Source of the DNA: Prauserella muralis
GTDB taxonomy: Bacteria; Actinomycetota; Actinomycetes; Mycobacteriales; Pseudonocardiaceae
Direction of reading: 5' to 3'
NCBI RefSeq assembly: GCF_003202285.1
Contig: NZ_MASW01000007.1
Span: forward strand, 310,001-374,000
DNA: 64,000 nucleotides
Positions 41,835 to 50,063 of the stretch are shown piece after piece (position 1 is the stretch's first letter; each line of letters starts with the position of its first letter). The notes under the pieces were generated by a model, which was not told the DNA's origin, searched no databases, and saw only the letters and a program-made list of their open reading frames with translations. A program made the translations under genes and the position numbers.

Positions 41835-42097
41835 AGTAGCAGTCTACCAACAAGGTTCACGGAATGCACACCCGAAACACTTTCAAAAAGGCGCCAGAAA
41901 ACGGACGCAACCCCAAAAACAAAACCCAGCCATCCCCACGCCTCCGCAGCCGTCTGTAAACCGGACCACCTGCAAGCCGGTCCGCAGCGGGATATGCGGT
42001 AGGCGCCACAGCGGAACGCAAGCCGAACAGCAAAACCCAGCCACCCCCACACCTCCGCAGCCGTCTTTAAACCGGACCACCCACAAAACCGCACCAC
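41831..42097 (-). other. Possible 88-codon frame with a 37-residue internal repeat, abutting the HNH gene
   Basis: An open frame from an ATG at 42095-42097 to a TGA that overlaps the HNH GTG start (GTGA). The two 111-bp DNA repeats fall in the same frame, giving WSGLKTAAEVWGWLGF and WSGLQTAAEAWGWLGF 37 residues apart. Composition is odd (many Trp, Phe, Cys, Arg) and there is no clear ribosome-binding site. It may be only a leader region; low confidence as a gene. Confidence 0.2.
41889..42081. repeat. Tandem 111-bp direct repeats upstream of the HNH gene
   Basis: Two copies of a unit of about 80 bp. The cores lie at 41921-41970 and 42032-42081 and share CCTCCGCAGCCGTCT and TAAACCGGACCACC with four differences over 50 bp. 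The unit starts (AGGCGCCA) are at 41889 and 42001. A degraded third start resembling GCCAATAAGCGGAAACGCAA lies near 42120. This covers the gap 41835-42187, which is clearly richer in A than its surroundings. Confidence 0.75.
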
Positions 42098-42187
42098 AAA
42101 GAGACCACACAGAATGCCGCCAATAAGCGGAAACGCAACCCACCACGACCGTCTCGTGAGTCATGCGGTCATGCCAGGATCGACCCC

Positions 42188-42937
42188 ATGACGTGGCACC
42201 AGCAGGCCCATGCCGTACCCCCTGACGCGTCCCAGGCGAGCGGTTACGACGGCATCGCCGGTGCCTATGCGGCCGAGAACGAGTCCAGTCTCCTGAACGC
42301 CTACTACGAACGGCCCGCGGCCCTGGAGCTGGCCGGGGCGGTGGCGGGTCGGCGGGTCCTCGACGCCGGCTGCGGAGCAGGCCCGCTGTTCGCGGCACTC
42401 CGCGACCGGGGCGCCGTCGTGACCGGCATCGACGCCAGCGCCGGGATGCTGGAGCAGGCCCGGCGGCGGCTCGGCGCCGACGCGGACCTGCGGCATACCG
42501 ATCTGGCCGGACCGCTGCCCTTCCCCGACGACTCGTTCGACGATGTCGTGGCGTCCCTGGTGCTGCACTACCTGCGGGACTGGGGACCGACGCTCGCCGA
42601 GCTGCGGCGCGTGCTGAGGACCGGCGGGAGGCTCATCGCCTCGGTCAACCACCCCATGGCGATCAACCTCATCCATCGCCAGAGCGGGCCACGCCCCGAC
42701 TACTTCAAGACCTACAGCTGGACCGAGGACTGGGCCATGGGTGGCCGGGCCGCGCGGCTGACGTTCTGGCACCGGCCCCTGCACGCGATGACCGACGCCT
42801 TCACTGCGGCCGGGTTCCGGCTCGCGGCCCTCAGCGAACCCCGGCCCGTCCCGGCGGCAGCCGAGCGGTTCCCCGATGACGTCCACCTGCTCGACACGTT
42901 CCCGAGCTTCCCGTTCTTCGTCCTCGAGGCCGGCTGA
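42188..42937 (+). CDS. Class I SAM-dependent methyltransferase
   Basis: The 249-residue protein shows SAM motif I VLDAGCGAGPLFAAL (about 57-71), motif II VTGIDASAGMLEQA and motif IV FDDVVASLVLHYLRDW, plus a His-rich substrate part (FWHRPLHAMTDAFTAAGF). It resembles UbiE-like small-molecule methyltransferases; substrate unknown. It ends convergently against the merR gene. Confidence 0.85.
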   Translation: MTWHQQAHAVPPDASQASGYDGIAGAYAAENESSLLNAYYERPAALELAGAVAGRRVLDAGCGAGPLFAALRDRGAVVTGIDASAGMLEQARRRLGADADLRHTDLAGPLPFPDDSFDDVVASLVLHYLRDWGPTLAELRRVLRTGGRLIASVNHPMAINLIHRQSGPRPDYFKTYSWTEDWAMGGRAARLTFWHRPLHAMTDAFTAAGFRLAALSEPRPVPAAAERFPDDVHLLDTFPSFPFFVLEAG

Positions 42938-42951
42938 TCGCCGTACCCCGC

Positions 42952-43392
42952 TCAGCGAGAGTGGAACCGGGAGTGCACCTCGTCGAGGGACGCTCCGGCG
43001 AGCCGCGCGGCGAGCAGGTTGCCGAAGGTGGGGCAGTCGTGGACGTCCTCGTAGGGGCAGGCGAGGCCGTGGGCGATCGCGGTGCGTGCCGCCTGGGCCT
43101 GGGCGATGCGCCGGTCGAGTTCGGCGAGCTTGCGTTCCTGCAGCTCGCGCCATTCCTTGGCGCCCGAGGAACGGGCGGCGAGGAGTTCGCGGATCTCGCG
43201 CAGCGTGAAGCCCACGTCGCGCAGGACGAGGATCTCGCCCACCAGGGCGACGGCCGAAGGCGGGTAGCGTCGCTGACCCGCCGCGCGGTCGGGCGCCGGT
43301 AACAGACCGAGGTCCTCCCAGTAGCGCAGGGCGGAGGTGGCCACGCCCGCGCGGCGCGCCAGCTCACCGATCGTCCACTGCTCCGTCGTCAT
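42952..43392 (-). CDS. MerR-family regulator
   Basis: A 146-residue regulator. The winged HTH (about 6-75) reads WTIGELARRAGVATSALRYW, EDLGLLPAPDRAAGQRRYP. A dimerisation helix follows, and the end has two cysteines in ACPYEDVHDC. That pair could bind metal or sense redox, but the SoxR Cys cluster is not present. Divergent from the methyltransferase at 43432, with an 18-bp operator between. Confidence 0.88.
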   Translation of the reverse strand: MTTEQWTIGELARRAGVATSALRYWEDLGLLPAPDRAAGQRRYPPSAVALVGEILVLRDVGFTLREIRELLAARSSGAKEWRELQERKLAELDRRIAQAQAARTAIAHGLACPYEDVHDCPTFGNLLAARLAGASLDEVHSRFHSR

Positions 43393-43397
43393 CTTGA

Positions 43398-43415
43398 CTT
43401 CAAGCGTACTTGAAG
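43398..43415. promoter_or_regulatory. MerR-type operator
   Basis: CTTCAAGCGTACTTGAAG is a perfect 7-bp inverted repeat around CGTA. It lies 6 bp before the merR start and 17 bp before the methyltransferase start, overlapping a TTGACT -35-like box (43394-43399). This is the classic location for a MerR site in a divergent promoter. Confidence 0.7.
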
Positions 43416-43431
43416 CCGTTCACTCGGGATC

Positions 43432-44085
43432 ATGACGACAACGAACGAGCCCCTCAAGCAACGCGTGCTCAGCGGCATGGTGCGGCAGTTCGGGCATCCG
43501 CGAGGCCTCGGCGGGCGGATGGCCGGCTGGCTCATGGCGCATCGCCCCTCCAACCGGCAGCGCAACCGCTGGGCGGTGTCCCTGCTGGAACCGGGTCCCG
43601 CGGACCGCGTGCTCGAGATCGGCTTCGGCCCGGGCGTCGCCGTCGCCGAGTTCGCCCGCCGCATTCCCCAGGGTCGCGTCTACGGGATCGACCACTCCGC
43701 GCTCATGGTCCGCAGGGCGAGCCGCCGCAACCGTGCCGCGGTCCGCGCCGGGCGCGTGCGACTCGTCCAGGCCTCCGTGGACCGGCTCCCGCACGTCGAT
43801 GGGCCGCTCGACGCCATCCTGTCGGTGAACTCGCTGTGGTTCTGGCCGGACCCGGCACAACGGCTCGGCGACCTGCGGGGCCTGCTGCGGCCCGGCGGGC
43901 GGATCGCACTCGTCAGCCAACCGCGCCGCCCCGGTGCGAACCGCGACACGACCGACGAGGCCGCCCGCCAGCTGCGCGACCTGCTCGCCGATGCGGGCTT
44001 CGCACACCTGCGCGTCGAGATACTCGACCTCGATCCCCCGGTCGCCTGCGTTCTGGGTACCAACCCCGCGGAGGGACCGCGCTGA
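43432..44085 (+). CDS. Class I SAM-dependent methyltransferase
   Basis: The 217-residue protein starts MTTTNEPLKQRVLSGMVRQF and shows VLEIGFGPGVAVAEFAR (motif I), VYGIDHSALMVRRASRRN (motif II) and DAILSVNSLWFWPDP (motif IV). Likely controlled by the divergent MerR regulator through the 43398 site. Substrate unknown. Confidence 0.84.
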   Translation: MTTTNEPLKQRVLSGMVRQFGHPRGLGGRMAGWLMAHRPSNRQRNRWAVSLLEPGPADRVLEIGFGPGVAVAEFARRIPQGRVYGIDHSALMVRRASRRNRAAVRAGRVRLVQASVDRLPHVDGPLDAILSVNSLWFWPDPAQRLGDLRGLLRPGGRIALVSQPRRPGANRDTTDEAARQLRDLLADAGFAHLRVEILDLDPPVACVLGTNPAEGPR

Positions 44086-44086
44086 C

Positions 44087-44219
44087 CTCAGGATGCGGCA
44101 GCCGTCGCCGCCACCGTCGGTTCGAGAATCCGTGCCCACTGGGATGATCTGGATGCGTCGCGATGATGCGCAGTGTTCATCGAGCGGCGCTCGTACATCT
44201 GGTACGAGGACATCGGCGT
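44087..44219. pseudogene. Fused 3'-end relics of the TetR gene (45466) and the deaminase gene (40086)
   Basis: Positions 44087-44160 match the 3' end of the TetR gene at 45465-45545, including the near-identical stretch GTTCGAGAATCCGTGCCCAC, with small deletions. Directly after it, 44154-44219 matches the 3' end of the deaminase gene (40470-40535), including CATCTGGTACGAGGACATCG. Neither fragment has an open gene. The junction shares a few bases (TGCG). A duplication scar. Confidence 0.75.
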
Positions 44220-45335
44220 TCAGCGCAGCGTGCGGGCGAAGGCGCGGATGTCGGCGGCGAGCAGGTCCGGCTGTTCGAGGGCGGCGAAGTGCCCTCCCCG
44301 GGGCATGCGGGTGTAGCGAGTGAGGTGGTAACCGCGTTCGGCCCAGCTGCGGGGTGGTTGCACGAGGTCGGCGGGAAACACCGCCAGAGCCGTGGGGACG
44401 GTGACGGAGACCGGGCCAGGTGGGAAGGCCCTGTGCTCCCAGTACGGACGGAATGACGGCGCGATGGCGCCGGTGAACCAGTACAGGCTGGTCTGCGTCA
44501 GGATGAGGTCGTCGCTCAAGCCCGGTGCACCGTCTTCGTGGTCGGTCCACGCGTGGTACTTCTCCAGCAGCCATCCCAGGAGCCCAGCGGGCGAGTCGTT
44601 GAGCGCGTAGGCGGCCGACAGTGGCCGCGTGCGCTGGAGGTGCTCGTAACCGCCTTCCTCGGCGTGCCATCGCGCGGTTTGCGCGACGTAGGCTCGTTCC
44701 TGCTCCGTCAGACCGTCCTGGCGCTCCGGATCGGCAACGGCGAGCACGTGGATGCCCAGCACCGCGTCGGGGTGGGCCGCGGCGAGCCGGGTGCTGACAC
44801 CGGCGCCGAGGTCCCCGCCATGGGCGAGGTAGCGGGGGAAGCCGAGCTGGGTCATCAGCCGGTGCCACAGTTCGTGCGTCGCCAGGGCAGGCAGGTCGGG
44901 CCACTGCGGGGTGAAGGGAAAGCCCGGCAGGGAGGGCACGATCACCGTGAACGCCGTCGCTCCCACCGCGCCGTACTCGGAAGGGCGCGCCAGCCGTTTC
45001 GCGAGTCCGACGTGCTCCAGAAACGTGCTCGGCCAGCCGTGCGTCAGCACGATCGGCGCCGCGTCCGCGGCCTCACCATCGAAGCGGAGGTAGTGCACCG
45101 GCACCCCCGCGACCGTCTCGAAGCGGGACGGCAGGGCGTTGATCATCGCTTCCTGCGCCCGCCAGTCGAAGCCATCCGCCCAGTACTCGACGAGGCGGCG
45201 CAGCTCGCCGCCATCGGTGCCCGCACCCCATCCGCTCAGCGGCCACCGCGCCGGCCACCGGGTAGCCCGCAGCCTGGCACGGAGCTGCTCCAGGTCCTCG
45301 TCGGCGACCTGGATGACGGAGCGCGTCGATGGCAT
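44220..45335 (-). CDS. Epoxide hydrolase (EHN-type alpha/beta hydrolase)
   Basis: A 371-residue protein with an N-terminal EHN domain (about 1-105: VADEDLEQLRARLRATRWP, FDWRAQEAMINALPSRFETV) and an alpha/beta hydrolase core. The core shows oxyanion motif HGWPST (about 122-127), the nucleophile in AHGGDLGAGVSTRLA (GGDLG, Asp), a late Tyr and the C-terminal His in PRGGHFAALEQP. The ATG at 45335 begins MPSTRSVIQVADED. The stop codon lies exactly at the edge of the duplication scar. Confidence 0.85.
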   Translation of the reverse strand: MPSTRSVIQVADEDLEQLRARLRATRWPARWPLSGWGAGTDGGELRRLVEYWADGFDWRAQEAMINALPSRFETVAGVPVHYLRFDGEAADAAPIVLTHGWPSTFLEHVGLAKRLARPSEYGAVGATAFTVIVPSLPGFPFTPQWPDLPALATHELWHRLMTQLGFPRYLAHGGDLGAGVSTRLAAAHPDAVLGIHVLAVADPERQDGLTEQERAYVAQTARWHAEEGGYEHLQRTRPLSAAYALNDSPAGLLGWLLEKYHAWTDHEDGAPGLSDDLILTQTSLYWFTGAIAPSFRPYWEHRAFPPGPVSVTVPTALAVFPADLVQPPRSWAERGYHLTRYTRMPRGGHFAALEQPDLLAADIRAFARTLR

Positions 45336-45465
45336 GACGACCAGGCTAGTCGTCGCGGGACAGGAGCCAGGGATGTCCGGACACGGACGGTTCATGGTGG
45401 TCAGCGAGGCCGCGGCTTCCAGCAGGCCAGGATCGATCTGGCGGTCCCACACCCGCGGCGTCGGC

Positions 45466-46083
45466 TCAGGACGCCGCCGAGTCGGCCGTCGCCGCCACCG
45501 TCGGTTCGAGAATCCGTGCCCACTGGCGGATGATCTGGTTGCGCCGCCTGGTGTCGTCGGTGAGCAGGTTCGCCAGGCCGAGGCCGCGCGCGAGGTCGAG
45601 CGTGGCCTGCACGGTCTCGCGCACGCCCGGCTGGGCCTCGTCGGCGCCGAGCAGTTCCAGCGCCACCCGGTGCGCCTCGCGGCCGACGCGCGCCTCCAGT
45701 GGCACCAGCACCTCGCGCAGCGCCTCGTCGGTCGACGCCGCGACCCACAGGTGCAGTGCGGCGCGGAACTTGGGGCCGGTGAACAGGTTCAGCAGCATCT
45801 CCGCCACCGGCCCGGCCCGCGACGGCCCCTGCGGCAGCGCGGCCGCGCGTTGCCGCAGCTCGGTGATCTGCTCCTCGCCGAGGAAGGCAACGGCGGCGAC
45901 CACCAGATCCTCGCGGGTCGGGAAATGATGCTGCGCGGCCCCGCGCGACACCCCGGCCCGCTCGGCGATCACGCTCACCGTCGTGCCGTGCCAGCCGCGC
46001 TCGGCAAGGCACTCCACGGCGGCGTCGATGAGCCGCCGCCGCGTCGTGCGGCTGCGCTCCTGCTGCGGTTCCCTGGTCGTCAA
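45466..46083 (-). CDS. TetR-family regulator (possible AtuR analogue)
   Basis: A 205-residue regulator with the HTH at about 10-55: RTTRRRLIDAAVECLAERGW, VSVIAERAGVSRGAAQHHFP. It begins with TTG overlapping the stop of the SDR gene (TTGA), so it is the last cistron of the acyl-CoA carboxylase operon and likely its regulator; the 55357 operator is a candidate site. Part of its 3' end is duplicated at 44087. Confidence 0.83.
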   Translation of the reverse strand: MTTREPQQERSRTTRRRLIDAAVECLAERGWHGTTVSVIAERAGVSRGAAQHHFPTREDLVVAAVAFLGEEQITELRQRAAALPQGPSRAGPVAEMLLNLFTGPKFRAALHLWVAASTDEALREVLVPLEARVGREAHRVALELLGADEAQPGVRETVQATLDLARGLGLANLLTDDTRRRNQIIRQWARILEPTVAATADSAAS

Positions 46084-46913
46084 GCCGGATCAACCCAGAA
46101 GTCGAGCTGCAGGTCCTCTTCCCTGTCCCCGATCCGGTACTGCGACAGGTCCGTGACGCCCTCGGCGGCCAGCACCTCGTCGTCGATGAAGAACCGTCCC
46201 GTCGCCTCGCGGCTCGGCTTGGTCAGGATCGCGTACGCGGCGTCGGCCATGATCTCCGGGGTGCGCGACCGGCTGGTGAGCTGTTCACCCACCACGTTGC
46301 GGATCGCCGCCGTGTCGATCGTGGTGCGCGGCCACAGCGAGTTGACCGCGACACCGTCCTCCCGCAGCTCCGCCGCGAGGCCCACGGTCACCAGGCTCAT
46401 CGAGTACTTCGCGATGCTGTAGGCGAGGTGACCGGCCTGGAACCACTTCTCCTCGAGCCGGATCGGCGGCGACAGCGTGAGGACGTGCGGGTTGGCCGAC
46501 TGGCGCAGGTGCGGGATCGCGGTGCGCGACAGCAGGAACGACCCGCGCGCGTTGATGTCCTGCATCAGGTCGTAGCGCTTCATCGGAATGTGCTCCGACG
46601 GCGTCAGGTCGATGGCGCTGGCGTTGTTCACCACGATGTCGAGGCCGCCGAACTGCTCGACGGTGCGCGCCACCGCCGCCTCGACGGCCTCGTCGTCGCG
46701 GATGTCGCCGACGATCGGCAGCGCCTTGCCGCCCGCCTCCTCGATGGCCCTGGCGGCCGTGTGGATCGTGCCGGGCAGCTTGGGGTGCGGCTCGGTGGTC
46801 TTGGCGATGAGCGCCACGTTGGCGCCGTCGCGCGCCGCGCGCACGGCGATCGCCTCGCCGATGCCCCGGCTGCCGCCGGACATGATCAGGGTCTTGCCCG
46901 CGAGTGTGCTCAT
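46080..46913 (-). CDS. Short-chain dehydrogenase (HSDL2/AtuB-like)
   Basis: A 277-residue SDR of the hydroxysteroid-dehydrogenase-like-2 type: IMSGGSRGIGEAIAVRAARD (about 10-29), AKTTEPHPKLPGTIHTAARA, NNASAIDLTPSE, HVLTLSPPIRLEEKWFQAGH, YSIAKYSMS and NSLWPRTTIDTAAIRNVVG. Long inserts after motif II are typical of this group. It may play the part of AtuB in an acyclic-terpene-like pathway. Confidence 0.85.
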   Translation of the reverse strand: MSTLAGKTLIMSGGSRGIGEAIAVRAARDGANVALIAKTTEPHPKLPGTIHTAARAIEEAGGKALPIVGDIRDDEAVEAAVARTVEQFGGLDIVVNNASAIDLTPSEHIPMKRYDLMQDINARGSFLLSRTAIPHLRQSANPHVLTLSPPIRLEEKWFQAGHLAYSIAKYSMSLVTVGLAAELREDGVAVNSLWPRTTIDTAAIRNVVGEQLTSRSRTPEIMADAAYAILTKPSREATGRFFIDDEVLAAEGVTDLSQYRIGDREEDLQLDFWVDPA

Positions 46914-46926
46914 GAAAAGCTCCGTT

Positions 46927-48087
46927 CTAGTACGACTTGGGCAGTCCGAGACTGTGCTGCGCCACGAAGTTCAGCACCATCTCACGGCTCACGGGAGCGA
47001 TCCTGCCCACACGTACCGCGCCGAGCAGCGTGCCCAGGCCGTACTCCGAAGCGAGCCCGTTGCCGCCGTGCACCTGTACCGCCTGGTCGACGGCGCGGAT
47101 GGCGACCTCGGCGCCCGCGTACTTGGCCATGTTGGCGGCCTCCCCGGCGCCGAAGTCGTCGCCGCCGTCGTAGAGGGAGGCGGCCTTCTGCGTCATCAGC
47201 TTGGCCAGCTCCAGCTCGATCTTCACCTGCGCCAGCGGGTGCGCGAGCCCCTGGTGCGAGCCGATGGGCGCGCCGAACACGCTGCGCTCCTTCGCGTAGG
47301 CCACGCCCTTGTCCAGCGCGTAGCGCGCGATGCCGACGGAGAACGACGCGCCCATGATCCGTTCCGGGTTCAGCCCGGCGAACAGCTGGGCGATGGCGGC
47401 ATCCTCGGAGCCGACCAGGGCGTCGCCGGGCAGGCGCACGTCGTCGAGGAACAGCGAGAACTGGTTGTCCGCCGACACGAGATCCATCGGGATGCGCTGG
47501 TACTCGAACCCGGGCGCGTCCGTGGGCACGATGTAGAGCGCGGGCTTGAGCCTGCCGGTCCTGGCGTCCTCGGTGCGCCCGACGATGAGCACAGCGTCGG
47601 CCTCGTCGACGCCGGAGATGAACACCTTCCGTCCGTTGAGGATCCAGTCGCCACCGTCGCGTTTGGCCGTGGTGGTGATGCGGTGCGAGTTGGACCCGGC
47701 GTCGGGCTCGGTGATGCCGAAGGCCATGCGCACGCTGCCGTCGGCGAACCCGGGCAGCCACCGCCGCTTCTGCTCGTCGGTGCCGAACCGCGCGATCACC
47801 GTGGCGCAGATGGCCGGGGACACCACCATCAGCAGCATCGGCGTGCCCGCCGCGCAGAACTCCTCGCACACGGCCGCCAGGTCGCCGATCCCGGCGCCCC
47901 CGCCGCCGTACTCCTCGGGCACGGCGACGCCGAGGTAGCCGAGCCTGCCGGCCTCGTCCCACAGCTCGGTCGTGTGCCCGCCGCCGCGGGCCTTCTCCTG
48001 GTAGTACTCGTGGCCGTAGCCGCGGGCCAGCTCGCCGACGGCCTTGCGCAGCGCCAGCCGTTCCTCGGACTCCGTGAACGACGTCAT
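46927..48087 (-). CDS. Acyl-CoA dehydrogenase
   Basis: A 386-residue acyl-CoA dehydrogenase: GVAVPEEYGGGGAGIGDLAA, MAFGITEPDAGSNSHRITTT, LNGRKVFISGVDEADAVLIV, SVFGAPIGSHQGLAHPLAQV, AVQVHGGNGLASEYGLGTLL. It lies next to the biotin carboxylase gene (one base between), consistent with an acyl-CoA dehydrogenase feeding a carboxylase, as AtuD or LiuA do. Confidence 0.9.
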   Translation of the reverse strand: MTSFTESEERLALRKAVGELARGYGHEYYQEKARGGGHTTELWDEAGRLGYLGVAVPEEYGGGGAGIGDLAAVCEEFCAAGTPMLLMVVSPAICATVIARFGTDEQKRRWLPGFADGSVRMAFGITEPDAGSNSHRITTTAKRDGGDWILNGRKVFISGVDEADAVLIVGRTEDARTGRLKPALYIVPTDAPGFEYQRIPMDLVSADNQFSLFLDDVRLPGDALVGSEDAAIAQLFAGLNPERIMGASFSVGIARYALDKGVAYAKERSVFGAPIGSHQGLAHPLAQVKIELELAKLMTQKAASLYDGGDDFGAGEAANMAKYAGAEVAIRAVDQAVQVHGGNGLASEYGLGTLLGAVRVGRIAPVSREMVLNFVAQHSLGLPKSY

Positions 48088-48088
48088 C

Positions 48089-50056
48089 TCACTCCCCTTC
48101 GCCCTGCACGACGGCGAGCACCGCGCCGTGCTCCACCTGCTGACCCACCGTCACCGGCAGGTCGGTGACCACACCGTCGGCCGGGGCCACGATCCGGTGT
48201 TCCATCTTCATCGCCTCCAGCCACAGCAGCGGCTCACCCGCGCGCACGGCGGCGCCCTGCTCCACGGCGACCCGCACGACGGTGCCGGGCATCGGCGCCA
48301 GCAGCGAGCCCGCGGCCACCTCGGACTCCGGGTCGGTGAACCTCGGCTCCGGCTCCAGGCTCACCGGGCCGAGCGGCGAGTCCACCGCCACCAGCCCCGG
48401 GTAGCGGCCCACGTCGAACGTCCTGCGGACGCCGCCGACCTCCAGCACCACCCGCTCCGGGGTCGCCTCCACCAGCACCACGTCGTCGAAGCCCTCGGCG
48501 TGCAGGCCGTCGCGGCCGAGCCGGTAGGCGATCTCGTGCCGCTCGCCCGCCACCACGTAAGCCTTGCGCTGCGGCGCCGACACCACGTTGCGCCAGCCGC
48601 TCGGCAGCCCGCCCAGCACACGTGCCGCACGCCGGTTCTCCGCCGCGTCGGCCAGCGCCGCCGCCAGCGCCGAGAGCCGCACCGCCCGCTCGTCGGCGAG
48701 CGGGGTGGCGAGGGTGCCGAGCCCGTGCCGGTCGAAGAACGCCGTATCGGTCTCGCCTGCCAGGAACGCCGGATGCCGCAGGACGTTCACCAGCAGGTCG
48801 CGGTTGGTGACCAGGCCGTGGATGTGCGCCCGGGCCAGCGCGCCCGCGAGGCTGCGCGCGGCCGCCGCGCGGGTCGGCGCCCAGGCGATCACCTTGGCCA
48901 GCATCGGGTCGTAGTGCACGCCCACCACCGACCCGTCGGCGACGCCGCTGTCCAGCCGGAGCCCGGAGGCCACGCCGGGCCGCACGGCGAACTCGGCCGT
49001 CACGCCCGGCACGGCGAAGCGGTGCACAGGGCCGCTCTGCGGCTGCCAGTCCTGCGCCGGGTCCTCGGCGTAGAGCCGGACCTCGATGGCGTGCCCGCCG
49101 CGCTGCGGAGGCTCGTCGGGCAGCCGCTCGCCCTCGGCGATGCGCACCTGCCAGTCCACGAGATCGAGCCCCGTGGTGCACTCGGTGACCGGGTGCTCCA
49201 CCTGCAGGCGCGTGTTCATCTCCAGGAAGAAGAACTCGCCGTCGTCGCGGGCGAGGAACTCGACCGTGCCCGCGCCGACGTAGTCGATCGCCTTGGCCGC
49301 CTTGCGGGCGGCGTCGAACAGCCGCTCCCGCATGGGCTCGTCCACCAGCGGCGAGGGCGCCTCCTCGACCACCTTCTGGTGCCGCCGCTGGATGGAGCAC
49401 TCGCGCTCCCCCACCGCCCACACCGCGCCGTGGCCGTCGGCGAGCACCTGCACCTCGATGTGCCTGCCGGTCTCCAGGTAGCGCTCGCAGAACACCGTCG
49501 GGTCGCCGAACGCCGAGGCGGCCTCGGCGCGGGCGCTCTCCACGGCCTCGGCCAGCCCGCCGAGGTCCCGCACGATGCGCATGCCCCGCCCCCCGCCACC
49601 GGCCGAGGCCTTGACCAGCACCGGCAGGTCGGCCTCGGTGACGCGTTCGGGGTCCAGTTCGGCGAGCACCGGCACACCGGCCTCGGCCATGAGGCGTTTC
49701 GACTCGACCTTCGAGCCCATCGTCTCGATGGCCTCCGGCGAGGGACCCACCCAGGTGAGCCCGGCGTCGAGCACGGCGCGGGCGAACCCGGCGTTCTCGG
49801 CGAGGAAGCCGTAGCCGGGGTGCACGGCGTCGGCACCCGCGTCGAGGGCGGCCCGCACGAGCAGGCCGGCACGCAGGTAGGTGTCGGAGGGACTGTCGCC
49901 GGGCAGCCGGATGGCCGCGTCGGCGGCCAGTGCGTGCGGCGCGCGTGCGTCGGCGTCGGAGTGCACGGCCACGGTGCCGATTCCGGCGTCGCGGCAGGAA
50001 CGGAAGATCCGCAGGGCGATCTCCCCGCGGTTGGCGACGAGCAGGTTCGAGATCAT
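48089..50056 (-). CDS. Acyl-CoA carboxylase alpha subunit (biotin carboxylase + BCCP)
   Basis: The 655-residue protein begins with the biotin carboxylase domain (about 1-445): MISNLLVANRGEIALRIFRS, VHPGYGFLAENAGFARAVLD, KASAGGGGRGMRIVRDL, FLEMNTRLQVEHPVTE. A linker domain follows, and a biotinyl domain at the C-terminus has EAMKMEH with the biotin Lys (about residue 622). It carboxylates biotin with ATP and bicarbonate. Together with 50064 it forms a carboxylase of the methylcrotonyl/geranyl-CoA kind. ATG at 50056 chosen as the normal family start. Confidence 0.93.
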   Translation of the reverse strand: MISNLLVANRGEIALRIFRSCRDAGIGTVAVHSDADARAPHALAADAAIRLPGDSPSDTYLRAGLLVRAALDAGADAVHPGYGFLAENAGFARAVLDAGLTWVGPSPEAIETMGSKVESKRLMAEAGVPVLAELDPERVTEADLPVLVKASAGGGGRGMRIVRDLGGLAEAVESARAEAASAFGDPTVFCERYLETGRHIEVQVLADGHGAVWAVGERECSIQRRHQKVVEEAPSPLVDEPMRERLFDAARKAAKAIDYVGAGTVEFLARDDGEFFFLEMNTRLQVEHPVTECTTGLDLVDWQVRIAEGERLPDEPPQRGGHAIEVRLYAEDPAQDWQPQSGPVHRFAVPGVTAEFAVRPGVASGLRLDSGVADGSVVGVHYDPMLAKVIAWAPTRAAAARSLAGALARAHIHGLVTNRDLLVNVLRHPAFLAGETDTAFFDRHGLGTLATPLADERAVRLSALAAALADAAENRRAARVLGGLPSGWRNVVSAPQRKAYVVAGERHEIAYRLGRDGLHAEGFDDVVLVEATPERVVLEVGGVRRTFDVGRYPGLVAVDSPLGPVSLEPEPRFTDPESEVAAGSLLAPMPGTVVRVAVEQGAAVRAGEPLLWLEAMKMEHRIVAPADGVVTDLPVTVGQQVEHGAVLAVVQGEGE

Positions 50057-50063
50057 CAGCGAG

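Noticed and set aside
41889-42081. Insertion-sequence ends
   Set aside because: The repeats are direct, not inverted, and there is no transposase; HNH/DUF222 is not an IS transposase.
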